DNA of 64,000 nt. Source: Zantedeschia hybrid cultivar. Its lineage: Eukaryota; Streptophyta; Magnoliopsida; Alismatales; Araceae. The stretch lies in assembly GCA_030544215.1 (NCBI GenBank), contig JARZZO010000013.1:28503229-28567228 (forward strand). The letters are read 5' to 3'. The notes beneath the pieces are model-generated. The model saw only the letters and a list, made by a program, of their open reading frames with translations. It made no database searches and was not told where the DNA came from. Position 1 is the stretch's first letter, and every line of letters begins with the position of its first letter. The position numbers and the translations under genes are program-made. Of this stretch, positions 12,338-23,965 are shown one piece after another.

Positions 12338-15042
12338 TGTAACGACCCGCCATCCTATGACTGGAGACCCGATCACTAAATGGATGTCGGATTATTAACT
12401 GCGGGTTCACACCCGGATTTCACACAACGCATCTGGAGGAGTAAGCGTTAAACAAGGCTAAATATAACAATCTTACGGACCACAAGAAAATTACGAGGGC
12501 GCAGGAAGGAAATTAACAATGTCCGTATACAGTCCAACAATAATTACATGGTCCAACAAATTAAATAAGTACAGGCAGAAGCAAAGTACAACAACATCGG
12601 GGCATACCCCGGAACTGAGATAGCTGCTGGTCCGCACACCAAGGAGACACCACACGCCGCCACACGCCACGAGGTCCACACCTGAAACCGCAGGGAGTGA
12701 GCCACACCAGAATTGAGCTCAGTAGGGATCATCCGATCCCCGCCTCCCACTCACACACCCACAAGTGCAATAATACCGAAATATAGCAATTAAATAAAGT
12801 AGTAAACATAGCTCCCAAAACCTAATATGAAACATGCGCATAAGCAATGCAACAGGCACAGTTCTAAGTAATCCGAATAACCCAACACAATGCCACAACT
12901 CATAACCAAGGGTCCAACTAAGCGACCAAACCACACTGTCGACCGCAGGCAAACGTCGCCTCACAACACCACCAACACTCACGCCTGTCCGCCCCTACAG
13001 TGTTCCGGGGCACCGTAGGGTGAGGCAGTGAGACAAGCTAGGACTAACTGGGACCAGTGAACCACCACTGCCCAGCTACGTGTGCACACAAGCAGTCTAG
13101 ACTACTGTCCTACCGACCGGACTTCCTCCACGCCAGGCCTCGGCGCTTCAGGAGGGCCCTGGGGACCGGCGAAACCCCCGTCAAGCCGAAGCTATAGCGA
13201 CTACCCACAACCCTAACCTCCCGGGCTGCGTCAGGCCAAAGGGCGAAGGGTACTACTCGCAACCTTGGTATCACAGGTCACATCAGGCCCAATGGCTAAA
13301 GGGGTAAAACAACTCCAACTGTACCACAACTAGCTCCACAGCAAGAAACGCGCCGGAAGCTGCCACGATAAACAGGAAGGCCCCGACCCGCTGAGACCAA
13401 ACAGCAACCCCTCGGATAGCGCACTGGCTACTCCGGCCCAACGGGCTCAAGGTGGTTCTGTCTCCCTCAGCCAAAGGTGAAAACACAACATGTACCACTC
13501 CCCCACCGGTACGGCAACAATGCCACACAGACACCAAGGCCCTCCCACTTCGGCACAAGGTAACAAACGTAAACCACAGCTGTACCGATTCCACAATCGC
13601 ATAGGCACTCAACATATGATACGATTCCATTCACACAGCAAACCTCAGCCTCGATGTACAATTTAAAGCATGCATTTATTGAACTATCTAACAGTGAAAC
13701 ACATATTAGTGACAAGAGTTAATATGATTCTGCCTTGAATCGCGTCGCCCATGGCGGACGCCATTCAAGCCTCCCAAACTGGTTCATTAAAACCCGGCCT
13801 CAAATTATGGCTTAAAACGCGTCGTCCTGGGAAGCCGCCTTTTATAAAAGCGTCACTGTCTTCAAACGCCATTCACAACAGAACCTGAAACTTGCAGAAA
13901 ACTCAATCGGGGTGATTTCTGCCTAAATGGCGTCGTGCTGGCCCGTCGCCATTCTAAATGGCGTCGTCCAAGCAAGACGCCATTTAGCGCCAGAACCCCA
14001 GACTGACAGAACCTCAAATGGGACGATTTCTGCTTAAATGGTGTCGTGATGGACCGTCGCCATTCTAAATGGCGTCGTCCATGCACGACGTCATTTAACG
14101 CAAGAAATCAGGTTCCGTAGTTCAACCCGAAGGTCCCCTTTTTACCCCCAAATGCCCCAAAATCACACAAAACAGAAGAGGAAGAGGGGCAATCGAACTA
14201 CCATGCGAAACTCATAAATCCACATTCATAACCACGGCCATATCACTATGAAAAACCCCCTAAACATGCTCATTCTACCCCAAACACATCATGCTACACT
14301 ATGGAAATCACGGGCAAGATAACTACAATCCATGCAAGGTTCGTCCCTCTACCGATCTCTTGAACTCCTCCGGACTCCGCGCCGCCAAACCGTCGCACCG
14401 CAGACCGCCGCCGGTACCCCGAGGACGTCGCCACTCCGCCGGAACGTCGGCCGCCGTCCGGAGAATGGAACGCCGCGAAGGAAGTGGTGGTGGTAGTGGT
14501 GAGAGGTAGAGAGGTAGTGGAGTGGTGGAAGAGGAAGAGAGGGAAAGGGAAGGGAAGGAGGGTCGAAGGGGCGGGGAGGGCGAGGAGAGAGAGTGAGAAG
14601 GTGAGAATGAGGGAAAGAAGGGAACGCTCGCGGGGTCAATATGAAACTGGCTAAAACGCGTCGATCGAGACAGACGCCTATCAGATGACAGGACGGGCCG
14701 TACTGACAGCGCTCTGAAACGCGTCGCTCATCACTGACGCCATTCAGACGACAAGACCAGCACCGTACACTGACATCGCAGGGTCGCAGTCTGAATGGCG
14801 TCGCCCATCACAGACGCCGTTCAGACGACAAGACATGGGCCGTACTCTCGCGGCCCAAAACCCGCCCACGTGGCACAACAGCAACAACCCTAAATGGCGT
14901 CCACCCAGCAAGACGCCGTTTGAAAGGCGTCGTGCATGACAGACGTCATTCATAAGAAATTCTCAAGACCCCTTAGGGTCCAAACCAGGGGATCCGACCC
15001 GAAACCGACCCGAATATTGAATCCGAAACCTCAGTCCTTACA
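12338..15042 (+). mobile_element. Solo LTR, family B, copy B1
   Basis: 2705 bp from TGTAACGACCCGCC to CAGTCCTTACA. Flanked by a perfect 5-bp TSD TTTTC (12333-12337 and 15043-15047); the empty site is seen in Tat-2 near 59220. No protein domains are present. The termini match copy B2 (21959...63820, inverted). The start resembles LTRs of Tekay/Del-type chromoviruses, but with no internal region this lineage call is a guess. Open frames inside it are LTR shadows. Confidence 0.85.
13735..14953. repeat. Twelve 34-bp palindromic modules in LTR B1
   Basis: Units start at 13735, 13812, 13843, 13923, 13954, 14034, 14065, 14651, 14714, 14791, 14890 and 14920. Every unit is 12+10+12 bp. Four close pairs start 30-31 bp apart. 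Best palindromes: 13954-13987 and 14714-14747. This is the densest cluster in the window. Confidence 0.92.
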
Positions 15043-15452
15043 TTTTCCCTCATAAGAGCCATCTTATTCAAGATCAGTTCATCATTGTTTAGCTTGATCT
15101 TAAGAAGGCCCAGTAGAAGTTCGGCCTATTCAAGGAGTATGGTGGATTCGAATTCAGGAAAGAGAAAAGTATGGGTTTGAGGATGCCACAACTCAATTAG
15201 AGCTCCCATCGCTGCCCAATATACGTTTGAAATTTTATAATGCTTTGCATGAACAACTAAACCTTGGATATTCCACTTGGAAACATAAGATTGCATGGAG
15301 ATAGTAATATTTTTCGCAAGCTTCCGAATCCAAGGAAGAGAAGAGAATTTTCTTGGGCTAGGAAAAAAAAGACCTTGTGATTTTGATGAAACTGGAATTT
15401 GAGTTCCCCTATATAAAAAACAGTGATAATTCCAGAGGATTCTTAATCGCAC

Positions 15453-16151
15453 GGATAGGCTGTTAGGTTGTTAATTGATGAGGACAATGGTTCCATTTTT
15501 GTGAAACAGTGTGTGGACAAACGAGCTTCGGCTTAACACTGAATTACAGAATTGGTATCTTGACTCATTAATGACAATTTAATAATATTATCCTTGATTA
15601 ATTTATATTTTATTTGATTTTATATTTTTCTTTTAGCCCAGCATGCATTATGTAGGACTTTGATATAACTATGATAAGAATTAATTATTGATTAAGTTTT
15701 GGACCATTGATCAAATAAATCTAACATGATATGAAATATTTCATTCTAAATTGAGTATCTTGATTTTCTTTGAGGTTTGCTTGAAGATATCTTTGGAATT
15801 CTATCCTTTCTTGGACTCTTTATCCAACATTTATTGTTTCTTTTAAGATCCATCATGGTTGCAATACTTCTACATTGGCTGGTAATCGCTCCCCGTAATG
15901 AAACCTGCAGGTTTGTAACCTAGGGTACTTCTCAATCGTGGGGGTTGATCGAAGTTATTTTATTTTCTTATCTACCTCATTTAGAAAAGATTAATTCCAT
16001 TGATTTCTATGAGTTATCTTCACTGATTAGTTTGAGAAAAATTCACATCATATGATGTTGAGAGCGTGTCTCATCACACTTTGACATCACCTTTTCAGTA
16101 CATTCTATTTCACTACACTCTCTTGCAAAGTCAATGCCAACGTGGGGCAGC
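15453..16151. other. Tat-1 noncoding 3' end before the 3' LTR
   Basis: No gene. Homologous to about 60330-61112 of Tat-2. It ends with a purine-rich stretch (ACGTGGGGCAGC) directly before the LTR, the expected place of the plus-strand primer. Confidence 0.6.
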
Positions 16152-17425
16152 TGTAGACACGCTAATTTTGACATCATTTTAAGTAAATTTCATATTATAT
16201 AATAATGTCCTAAAATGGTCTAATATTTAATCATTAGTTAATTTTTATTATTTTAAATAATGTCGGGCAAGACAAACATCATTTAAGTTTATTAATGAAA
16301 TTGATTTTAACTCAGATTTTTAATCAAATATGAAAATTATCTTAAAAGACATCGACATATGAAGACGCCATTTAGGGTTTTATTCTTATTTCAATTTTTA
16401 ATTTGATTTTTAATTAATTTTTTAATTAACTAAAAGATGTCTGCGCAGCACAACGCCCTTTATGTGTCCTAAAGTGTTTATGTTTCTTCTTCCCGAGTTT
16501 ATCTTTATCTTAATTAAGCTAAAAGACGTCTCCCTTGGATGACGCGTTTTAGGTAATTACAGATAATGATGAATTAGCCTGTGTTTATCTGTTTCTTGGT
16601 TAAATTGACTCTAAATTCTTTCATGTTAATCTATAAGTGACGGCGGATGTACGTGAGAGTCTTGAACTTAAGTCTATAAATGCACAAACTTATGAAGAAG
16701 GAAGAAAGAATAATTCAAGAGAGAGACGACATTCAAATGCGGAAGGAGTTAAAAGATCGAGGCACTGCACGACTACTTCCAGAAGTTTTGAAAGAAGAGC
16801 TTCATCCTTTCTTCATCCTTCAAGATCCATTCAAGACCAAGGCTTCCAAAGGCCATCCAACTCCATTCAACTTCTTTCTTTCTATGGTTTTTCAACATTA
16901 GCATTATAATTCTATTCCAAATCATCACTTTATACTATTCACACACTCACAATATTCATAATTTTTAACCTACATGCTAAAGGGGTTTAAAATACCACAA
17001 AACAAGTGAGTGATTCTGTTTAGTTGCATGATTAAAGTTCTGATTAGAATAGATTATACACTCCATTAGTTCTTATTAGTTTCCTTTCTCTTTCTTTATT
17101 TCTTTGCAAGGAACAGAGGAATTCTTCAAATCAAGTGGAGATCATCATCCCAAGAAGAATTAGAGCAGAAAGAAATAGCCCCAAAATCACCAAATCAAAG
17201 CAAGAACAAAGTTAGAAGGGCTCTTTTTCTTCAGCCGGCCGAAGAGAAGGAATCAAGAACTTCAACATCTCTCAACTTCAAAACAAGTAAGCGATCATCT
17301 TTTTATCTTTTGAAGCTTTTTAGTCAAAAGTTTATAGCGATCACACTCAGTTTTTAATAGATTTTATTTCTCACTTAATCAACATAAAATTCATGATTTC
17401 ACACATCACGATTTGAGCACTCACA
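16152..17425 (+). mobile_element. 3' LTR of Tat-1 (LTR-A, copy A2)
   Basis: 1274 bp, TGTAGACACG to GAGCACTCACA. The sequence just before it matches the sequence just before the Tat-2 3' LTR, so this is a true 3' LTR. It keeps three 34-bp modules (16342-16375, 16430-16463, 16519-16552) and a TTCAGCCGGCCGAA variant of the family palindrome near 17230. Confidence 0.92.
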
Positions 17426-17611
17426 GTAGCCACGCTCACGGCTACCGTCACCTCTCTAGCCCCGCTGCACGACATGGTCTCGGCCATCGCCCAACACATT
17501 GATCTGCAGGATCAATCGGCGAGGCCGGTACCACTTCAGCCCCAATACTGTCCGGCCACTCAGCCTACGAAGGGGCAGGCCGGACCCTCACGGGCGTCCC
17601 CTTATGAAGGA
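17426..17611 (+). pseudogene. Short gag-like remnant
   Basis: Open on the + strand with residues such as MVSAIAQHIDLQDQ followed by a Pro/Gln-rich segment. This composition is typical of a retrotransposon gag, but no domain is long enough to be sure. It was probably the target DNA of Tat-1. Confidence 0.35.
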
Positions 17612-19158
17612 ATCTCGACTCGCAGCGTTATCTTGATCTGATTGAAAACTCGAGTTAGTAAAGCCTAGCGGTTTAAAGTCACCTCCTCCATAGACAAGAA
17701 ACATATCCTTAGTTTTTCTCAAGTACTTAAGGATACATTTCACTGTCTTCCAGTGCTCTTCGCTTCGATCAGTCTGAAATCTATTCGTAACACTTAGACT
17801 ATATGCAATATCAGGCCTTGTACATAGCATGGCATACATGATAGATCCTATGGCAGAGGCACATGAAACTGTATCCATGAATGCCCTCTCTTTAAGAGTC
17901 TTAGGAGACTGTTCCTTTGAGAGACAAATTTCATGTCCCATCAGTATGTGACCTCTCTTGGAATTTTCTATGTCAAACTTTTTGACAATGGTATTTATGT
18001 ACATAGATTGGGTCATTCTGAGCTTCTTCCTTGATCTATCTCTATAAATCCGTATTCCAATACGTAAAATGCTTCTCCCAAATCCTTCATGGAAAAGTTT
18101 TCGACAGCTATATTTTTACCGATGACATCATAGTTACATCATTCCCAATGAGTAAAACGTCATCTACGTAAAAAATTAAGAAGGTGACTGCACTCCCACT
18201 AGTTTTCTTGTACACACAAGGCTCATCTTCATTTTTACTAAAGTCATAAGACTTGATAGCCTCATCAAATCTTATGTTCCAATTCTGAGAAGCCTACTTC
18301 AGTCCATAAATACACCTCTGAAACTTGCACACTTTAGCTGAAAACTCTTTGGATGTGAAACCTTATGGTTGCATCTTATATACCTCTTCCTGAAGGTTAC
18401 CGTTGAAGAAGGTAGTCTTCACATCCATCTGCCAAATCTCATATTCATAGTGTGCAACTATGGCGAGGAGAACTCTGATCGACTTTATCATGGCAACTGG
18501 TGAAAAAGTTTTGTCATAGTCAATTTCTTATTTTTGATGATATTCCTTTGCCACCAATCTTACCTTATAAGTGTCAATCCATCCATCTGCACCGATCTTT
18601 CTCTTAAAGATCTACTTGCACCCAATGGATATAATATCTTCGGGCAAGTCCTCCAAGTTCCGAACTTGGTTGGTGTACATGGACTGGATTTCGACTTCTT
18701 GCTATTTCCCAGCTTCTGGGTCTTCAATGGCCTCTTGGTAGGATTTAGGATCATCATCCTCATTGTATTCTACCTTAGACTCACCTTCTGCAATATGTCC
18801 TACATATCGTTCGGGTAGTCTAGATACTCTACCAGATCTATAAGACTCATCTATGTGTACATGAACAGATTCAAGAACTGATAGCTCATCTAATGATATT
18901 GCAGCTGTTTGGAGATTTGGAACCTCTTCCAATATTATTTTACTCTCACTGTCCTCTTGGAAAAAATATTCCTCTTTCAGGAAGACAACTTTCTTGACTA
19001 CAAAAACCTTTTGTTCACTAGGATGGTAAAAATAGTATCCAAACGTCTCCTATAGATATCTCACAAATATGCATCTATTGGTTCTTGATTCCAACTTGTC
19101 CGGATCATGTCTATTTATATGAGTAGGACAATCTCAGACTTTAACATGTTTAAATTCT
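17612..19158 (-). pseudogene. Truncated Ty1/copia pol fragment (RNase H start, RT, integrase C-terminus)
   Basis: Minus-strand homologue of the copia element at 49960-51505. The RNase H start keeps TQSMYINTIVKKFD and GSIMYAMLCTRPDIAYSL; the connection region keeps LPERYVGHI and EDPEAGK. There are many stops and frame changes. Neither LTR is present and no TSD can be recognised, so it is a deletion remnant. It is clearly more diverged than the copia element nested in Tat-2. Confidence 0.85.
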
Positions 19159-19246
19159 GTTCTTTTGCCTTTCTAGAAGTCATGGTGACATATGAATAGA
19201 TTCCCTTTGATCTATGCATCTTTGTTTGCTATGCAGGTCTTCGTCA

Positions 19247-19460
19247 GTTATTTCAAAATCCAAAAAATGAATATTTCAAAATTCAAAAAAATTGAATATT
19301 TTAAAATCTAAAAAAAAAACTAAATATATCAAAATCCAAAAAATTGAATATTCCAAAATCCAAAAAAAATGAATATTTAATATTCAAAACATAAATATTT
19401 TAAAATCTAGAAATAAAATATTTCAAAATCCAAAAAAATTGAACGTTTCAAAATCCATAA
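19247..19460. repeat. A-rich minisatellite in Tat-3
   Basis: Tandem TTTCAAAATCCAAAAAA-type units, equivalent to 7945-8275 and 46252-46460. Confidence 0.85.
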
Positions 19461-19779
19461 AAAGTTTGCATTCGCATGTTGGATCACGCATGACTCGTGC
19501 TAATATCAATTTACATTTGGATGTTTGCTTCTTGCATCGTTTTTCCCTTTACATGTTTAATAGGACAAGGCCTCCTGACCCTTTTACCAAGGCTAGGGAT
19601 AAGGTTGTGTTTATTTTCATTGAACAAGGGGCCTAAAACAAATAGTACTATCATACTCGAATGGTCACAAACACTCGATCTTATATATATAATGTCACCA
19701 TCATACACAAGATCGCTCCAGAAGTTCATAACCAAGACTCTGACATGACCTAGATACATCACAAAGAGAGAAAAATATA

Positions 19780-21958
19780 GCATGAAAAGGGGCACTGGCT
19801 CTTGTCGGTGCCCTCACCTCCTCCCTCTCCAACTTCGACTCCCTCTGGCGGTGGTGCGACATCCTCAACCTGCTAGAGGTGCTCATTGTGAATCCTCTGC
19901 AAAGAGGTCGCGAGGAGGGAAGATCCACTCTTGCTCAAATAGCTCGGCATATCCTAGTAGAGCTGCTTAAAGACGTATGCCCAAGAGTGCCAATGGCCAA
20001 CATTCTGAATCAACTAATCCGCTCGAGCCTGATCCACCTCAGATCTCCTCTACTCCTCCTCCAGTTGCGCATGAAGAAGGAGGATCTCCACTGAAGACGG
20101 GGTCCCTGGCTGCAGCCGTAGCCCCACCCGCTCATCCTCCAAGGCCTGGACTCGAGCCTCAGTGGTGGCAGTATGGGCCTTCTCCTGGTCCGCCTGTTGG
20201 ATGGATGCCTGGAGCTCCGTCACCTACAGTTGATAGAAGTTTGTCAGCACACACTCATTTTAAAAATCAGAATTAGAAGGACGGGATCTACTTCACTTAC
20301 TTGCTTTGCGAGGGAAACCTCTGCCCTCTCAGCATGCCTCACCGTTGCCTCCATCTTGTTCTAGAGGAGGGCGATTCCCTTTGCATTATTGGAGGAGGAA
20401 GATGTCCCTATAGTACTCAATCCAAAAGCGCTCTAGCTCCTCGTTCTACGAGTCAAAACTTCATATTAGGGACACAATTTAAAAGGAATGCAAAGACAAA
20501 TCATCCTCTCAATCATGATTGCTTACCGCCTCCCTCAGGGCCGCTCGTGCATCATCCCTCTCTCAGATGGTGACTGCCAAGAGGCCTCGAAGTTGGGCCA
20601 CCTCAGTCTTTGGGTCTCCCTGCATTCAATCAGGACGTCAAATTTTGCATCAACTAAGATCAAAATCAAATTCAAGTTTATCTTTACTTACCATCCTCTG
20701 GCATCCAAGGTAAAGGTGGTTTCCATACCTCTCGCGGTATTGCTGCAGGTACTCCTCACTATTCGTCATAGCTAAGGAGATAGTAATGTTGCACCTTCCA
20801 CAACTCTATCTCCTTGGTAGCTTTCGTTGCCAATCCACCTCCCCTATAGGGCCACGAAGGAACGACCCACGTGTTCCCGGGTCTCCTCCCCAGGAATCTC
20901 CATCGCCACCTGGTGGAGGCCGAGGACCCACATCACAAGCCAATGATACAGGGGCTTGACTGTGTATCGCCACCTGGTGGAGGCCGAGGACCCACATCAC
21001 AAGCCAATGATACAGGGGCTTGACTGTGTTAAGGCACATGAGCCAAAGCTCCCGACCAAAATATGGCTGACCCCCAGTAACCCAAGCCAAATCGGCCTCA
21101 GTCTCCCTAGGGTAGGGTGTCCACACTATCTGCAAACAATCAAGCAAACATCATTAGGGGTAGGTTATTAAAATGGAAATCGAAGAGGTCAAATATGAAT
21201 TGAAACTTTTTTACCCTGTGGTGGGAGAGACCCTTGCTGGTGTCCCTCAAGAGGGCCAACTACTTGTCCCTGCTATGGTGGTCATGTAGGGGATCCCACC
21301 AACCTGCAAACAAACCATCAGTACACAAAATAAATAATCAAATTAAATGACATGAATTGAGGTGTTGCTGGAAATAAAATGCATACCTAAAGGAATGGAG
21401 TGAATCCATTGATGATGGTCTCACGGCGAGAGACTGATACTTGATCAAAGAGGTAGGACAGCATGGCAGCCCCACAAGCACACTCCCCCAAATGATCCAG
21501 GTCCTGGAGGAAGATGAGGAATCTATAAGAGATAGTGTCTCTGTTGTTGGCCAAGAAGAGATGGCCAAAGAAAAAGAACAGGAGCCTACGTAGGTCAAGG
21601 TCAGCCTCAGGGGTCATCTTCTCTCCCCTATAGGTTGCCCTAACCTGGGCAACTAACCTAGTATGGTTGGCAATGGAAGTCTCACCCATCCTAGGCCTGG
21701 AACTCCCAAAACCTAAGAGCCTAGACACCTCTAGGTAGGACAAGTCCTAAGCTCCTCCTTCCCCCATACATGTCTACCCAATAGGTCCCTAACCAAAAGG
21801 TAGTAGTCCTTTAGAGTCAACCCTATCATCCGACGTCCGTAGACTCTAAGGCTAGTGATCTTAGCAATGTCCTCGAGGGTATGGATCATATGGCCCCATA
21901 GGAAGATAAAAGCCTTACACCTAGTGTCCTAACGCTCATGTAGGGCCTAGATAAGAGG
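19780..21958 (-). pseudogene. Tat-3 antisense gene 1, 3' portion (decayed)
   Basis: Third copy of the antisense PMD-like/coiled-coil gene. Recognisable parts are the domain continuation at about 21389-21900 (FFFGHLFLANNRD, and GAAMLSYLFDQ where the others have GAALLAHLFAD) and the later exons near 20806-21147. Tat-1 and Tat-2 have the same order. Many stops. The 5' part of the same exon continues at 63826-64000 beyond the inserted LTR B2. Confidence 0.7.
20902..21029. repeat. 64-bp perfect tandem duplication in Tat-3
   Basis: Units 20902-20965 and 20966-21029 appear identical. Tat-1 and Tat-2 have one copy of the equivalent exon sequence, so this is a local duplication. Confidence 0.9.
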
Positions 21959-22079
21959 TGTAAGGATTGAGGTTTCGGATTCAGTTATTGGGTAAGTTTC
22001 GGTGTCGCACCCCTTAATTTGGACCTTTGTGGGACTGGGAGCATAGGTTCCTTATCGTGTCGAGCTTGCTCGATGCGGT

Positions 22080-22824
22080 TCAAACGGCGTCTGGATAGGA
22101 AGATGCGTTTTAGAGTGTGCCACGTCGGTGCCACGTAGGCGCCACGTGGGCCAGTTTCGGACCGCGAGAGTACGGCCCTGGTCTTGTCACTTGAATGGCG
22201 TCGGTGTTCGGCGACGCGTTTTAGCTAGGTTCGGTTTAAACCTACGAACCCTCCCTCCTTTCCCTCATTTCTCTCATTTTCTTCTCTCTCTTCCCTCTCT
22301 CTAAACACTTCGCTCTCCCTTCCCCCTTCTCCTTCCCTTCCTCTCCCTCCACTCCATCAAACCCCCTCCCTAATTTCTACTACTACCACCATCATTTCCT
22401 CCGTGGCGTATTACTCTCCGGACGGCGGCCGACGTCCCGGTGGAGTAACGGCGTCCACGGCGGTACCGGCGGCGGTTTGTGGTGTGGCGGTCCAACGGCT
22501 TGAAGTTCGGAGGAGTTCAAGTAACCGGTAGGGTGACGATTTCCGTTATATTTTGATTAAAACAATGTTTTTTCCTGCTTTGGAGCATGTTTAGGAGATT
22601 TTCGAGATGAAATTCCACTTTTTATACTCGGAAGGCTGGGGGAACCTGTTAGCGAACGTTAAATGGCGTCTTAGGATAGCGACGCCGTTTTAAATGGCGG
22701 CTGCCTCCTACGATGCGATTTAAGTTCGGATCACCCCGATGCCTGATTCTGTTTCTGTCGTGATTAGGCGATTAGGTACAACGACGCCTTTTAAAAGGTG
22801 ACGACCTTGTACAATGTGTTTTAG
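22080..22824. repeat. 34-bp palindromic modules in left piece of LTR B2
   Basis: Units at 22080-22113, 22191-22224, 22659-22692, 22690-22723 and 22791-22824, with a decayed unit at 22761-22794. Two pairs are phased at 30-31 bp. A further unit lies at 62866-62899 in the right piece, starting one base after the Tat-2 TSD. Confidence 0.88.
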
Positions 22825-23385
22825 GCTATCATCCGAGGCCAGTTTTCGCATGAACCAGTTTAGGGGTTGTAGACACGCTAATTTTGACATCATTTTAAGT
22901 AAATTTCATGTCATATAATAATGCTTCGAAATGGTCTGATATTTAATCATTAGTTAATTTTTATTAATCTTTCTGAGTTAATTATCTAAATGACATCGGT
23001 CAGATAGACATAATTTAAGTTAATTAATTAAATTGATTTTAACTCAAATTTTAATCAAATATGAATAAGTCTAAAAGACGTCGACATGTGTAGACGCTAT
23101 TTAGAGTTTATTCTTATTTTGCTATTTAAATTTGAATTTTAATTAATTGATTAATTAGCTAAAAGACGTCTACCAGGCACGACGTCATTTAGATCTCCTA
23201 AGTTGTTTCTGTCTCTTCTTCTCGATGTTTATTTTTATCTTAATTAGTTTAAAAGACGTCTCCCATGGGCGACGCGTTTTAGATAATTACAGATAATGAT
23301 GAATTAATATGTGTTTATCTGTTTGTTAATTAGATAAATTTCAAACTCTTCATGTTAATCTTTAAATAACCACGGATGTAAAGCC

Positions 23386-23395
23386 TATAAATACC
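23386..23395 (+). promoter_or_regulatory. TATA box of the Tat-2 5' LTR
   Basis: TATAAATACC, in the same context (preceded by AAGCC or a close variant) in the 3' LTR at 61631-61640 and in A1 at 5062. The 34-bp modules lie 100-315 bp upstream, as enhancer-type sites would. Confidence 0.75.
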
Positions 23396-23743
23396 CAACC
23401 CCTTGGTCATTAAAAAGTTAGTGCTTGTTAGTGATAATTCTTGAAAGATTAGTGATAATTTTGAGTAATCCAAGAAGAGGACGACGTCCAGACGCTGAAG
23501 AATCGAGGTGTCACTACTTCCAGGAGTCTTGAAGCAAGCTACATCCTTTTTTCATCATTTCTTCGTCCATTCAAGACCAAGGCTTCCCAAAGGCCATCCA
23601 ACTTAGTTCTTAATTAATTTTTCATCTTTCTCATATTTACATCACATTGGCATCACAATTTCATCACATCACTCCATGCAACACACACTCACTAGCATAT
23701 AATTCCAATCCATGTTTAAGGGGTTTAAAAGACCATTAAACAA

Positions 23744-23844
23744 GTGAGTTCTTTGTTCAAGTTGCATGATCAGAATCTTCATTAGAATAGATACCACCTC
23801 TGCTTGAGTTCTTATTATTTTCTATTATTTTTGTTTCTTGCAAG
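23744..23844 (+). other. Putative 101-nt intron inside the Tat LTR
   Basis: Donor CAA|GTGAGT at 23744 and acceptor TTTCTTGCAAG| at 23844 after a T-rich stretch. The 3' LTR has the same signals and the same 101-nt length (61989-62089). A2 and the solo LTR at 53007-54335 keep similar borders. It would sit in the transcribed leader downstream of the TATA box. Splicing is not proven. Confidence 0.45.
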
Positions 23845-23951
23845 GTACAAAAGGAGATAAAGAGGAGAGAATCAACAAGGAAAAGAAATATGGATGATCC
23901 TCAAAGTCCGATAAGCATTCAAAGAAAGAACAAAGTCAAAAGAGCTCTCTT

Positions 23952-23965
23952 TCTTCAGCCGGCTG
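23952..23965. repeat. Perfect 14-bp palindrome TTCAGCCGGCTGAA
   Basis: Self-complementary, in the transcribed part of the LTR. Present in the solo LTR at 53007-54335 (near 53200) and the 3' LTR (near 62200), with one-base changes in A1 (near 5598) and A2 (near 17230). Confidence 0.8.

Larger units (their letters stand above)
12090..15452 (-). pseudogene. Tat-1 antisense gene 2 (PMD/DUF7745-like), split and truncated
   Basis: Two pieces on the minus strand. About 15048-15400 encodes SKWNIQGLVVHAKHYK and ALIELWHPQTHTF. About 12090-12332 encodes the continuation through an EDDTENVMKAF-type stretch and EDDQVSAICEI. They are separated only by the solo LTR at 12338-15042. Tat-2 has the uninterrupted order at 58674-59600. 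The C-terminal half present in Tat-2 is deleted here. The block 'ALIELWHPQTHTF-FP...LLEEVELLLGLP' resembles the start of plant mobile domain/DUF7745 proteins; that assignment is inference. The first residues of the open frame (before about 15370) come from a deletion junction. Confidence 0.6.
1..17425 (+). mobile_element. Tat-1: Ty3/gypsy Tat-type retrotransposon, 5' part outside window
   Basis: Right-hand portion of a long Tat-type element. Order on the + strand: end of gag, aspartic protease, G-patch-like segment, RT, RNase H, a second RNase H, integrase, about 9 kb of 3' region with antisense genes, then a TG...CA 3' LTR ending at 17425. The dual RNase H and the antisense genes between integrase and 3' LTR are known traits of the Tat lineage. 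Two later insertions (4480-5797 and 12338-15042) split it. All coding parts carry stops or frameshifts. The 5' LTR lies outside the window, so its TSD cannot be checked; the 5 bp after the element are GTAGC. Confidence 0.9.
19198..21958 (+). mobile_element. Tat-3: left piece of a third, decayed Tat 3' region
   Basis: Starts near the A-rich minisatellite and continues through the antisense gene to 21958, where the inverted solo LTR B2 is inserted. The alignable sequence resumes at 63826. Orientation follows the other copies. Clearly the oldest Tat copy here, since stops are frequent. No integrase or LTR of this copy is in the window. Confidence 0.8.

Noticed and set aside
13735..14953. loxP/FRT-like recombination sites (also 34 bp, inverted arms)
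   Set aside because: Length match looks coincidental: arms are 12 and spacer 10, spacers are all different, and no tyrosine recombinase gene is present.
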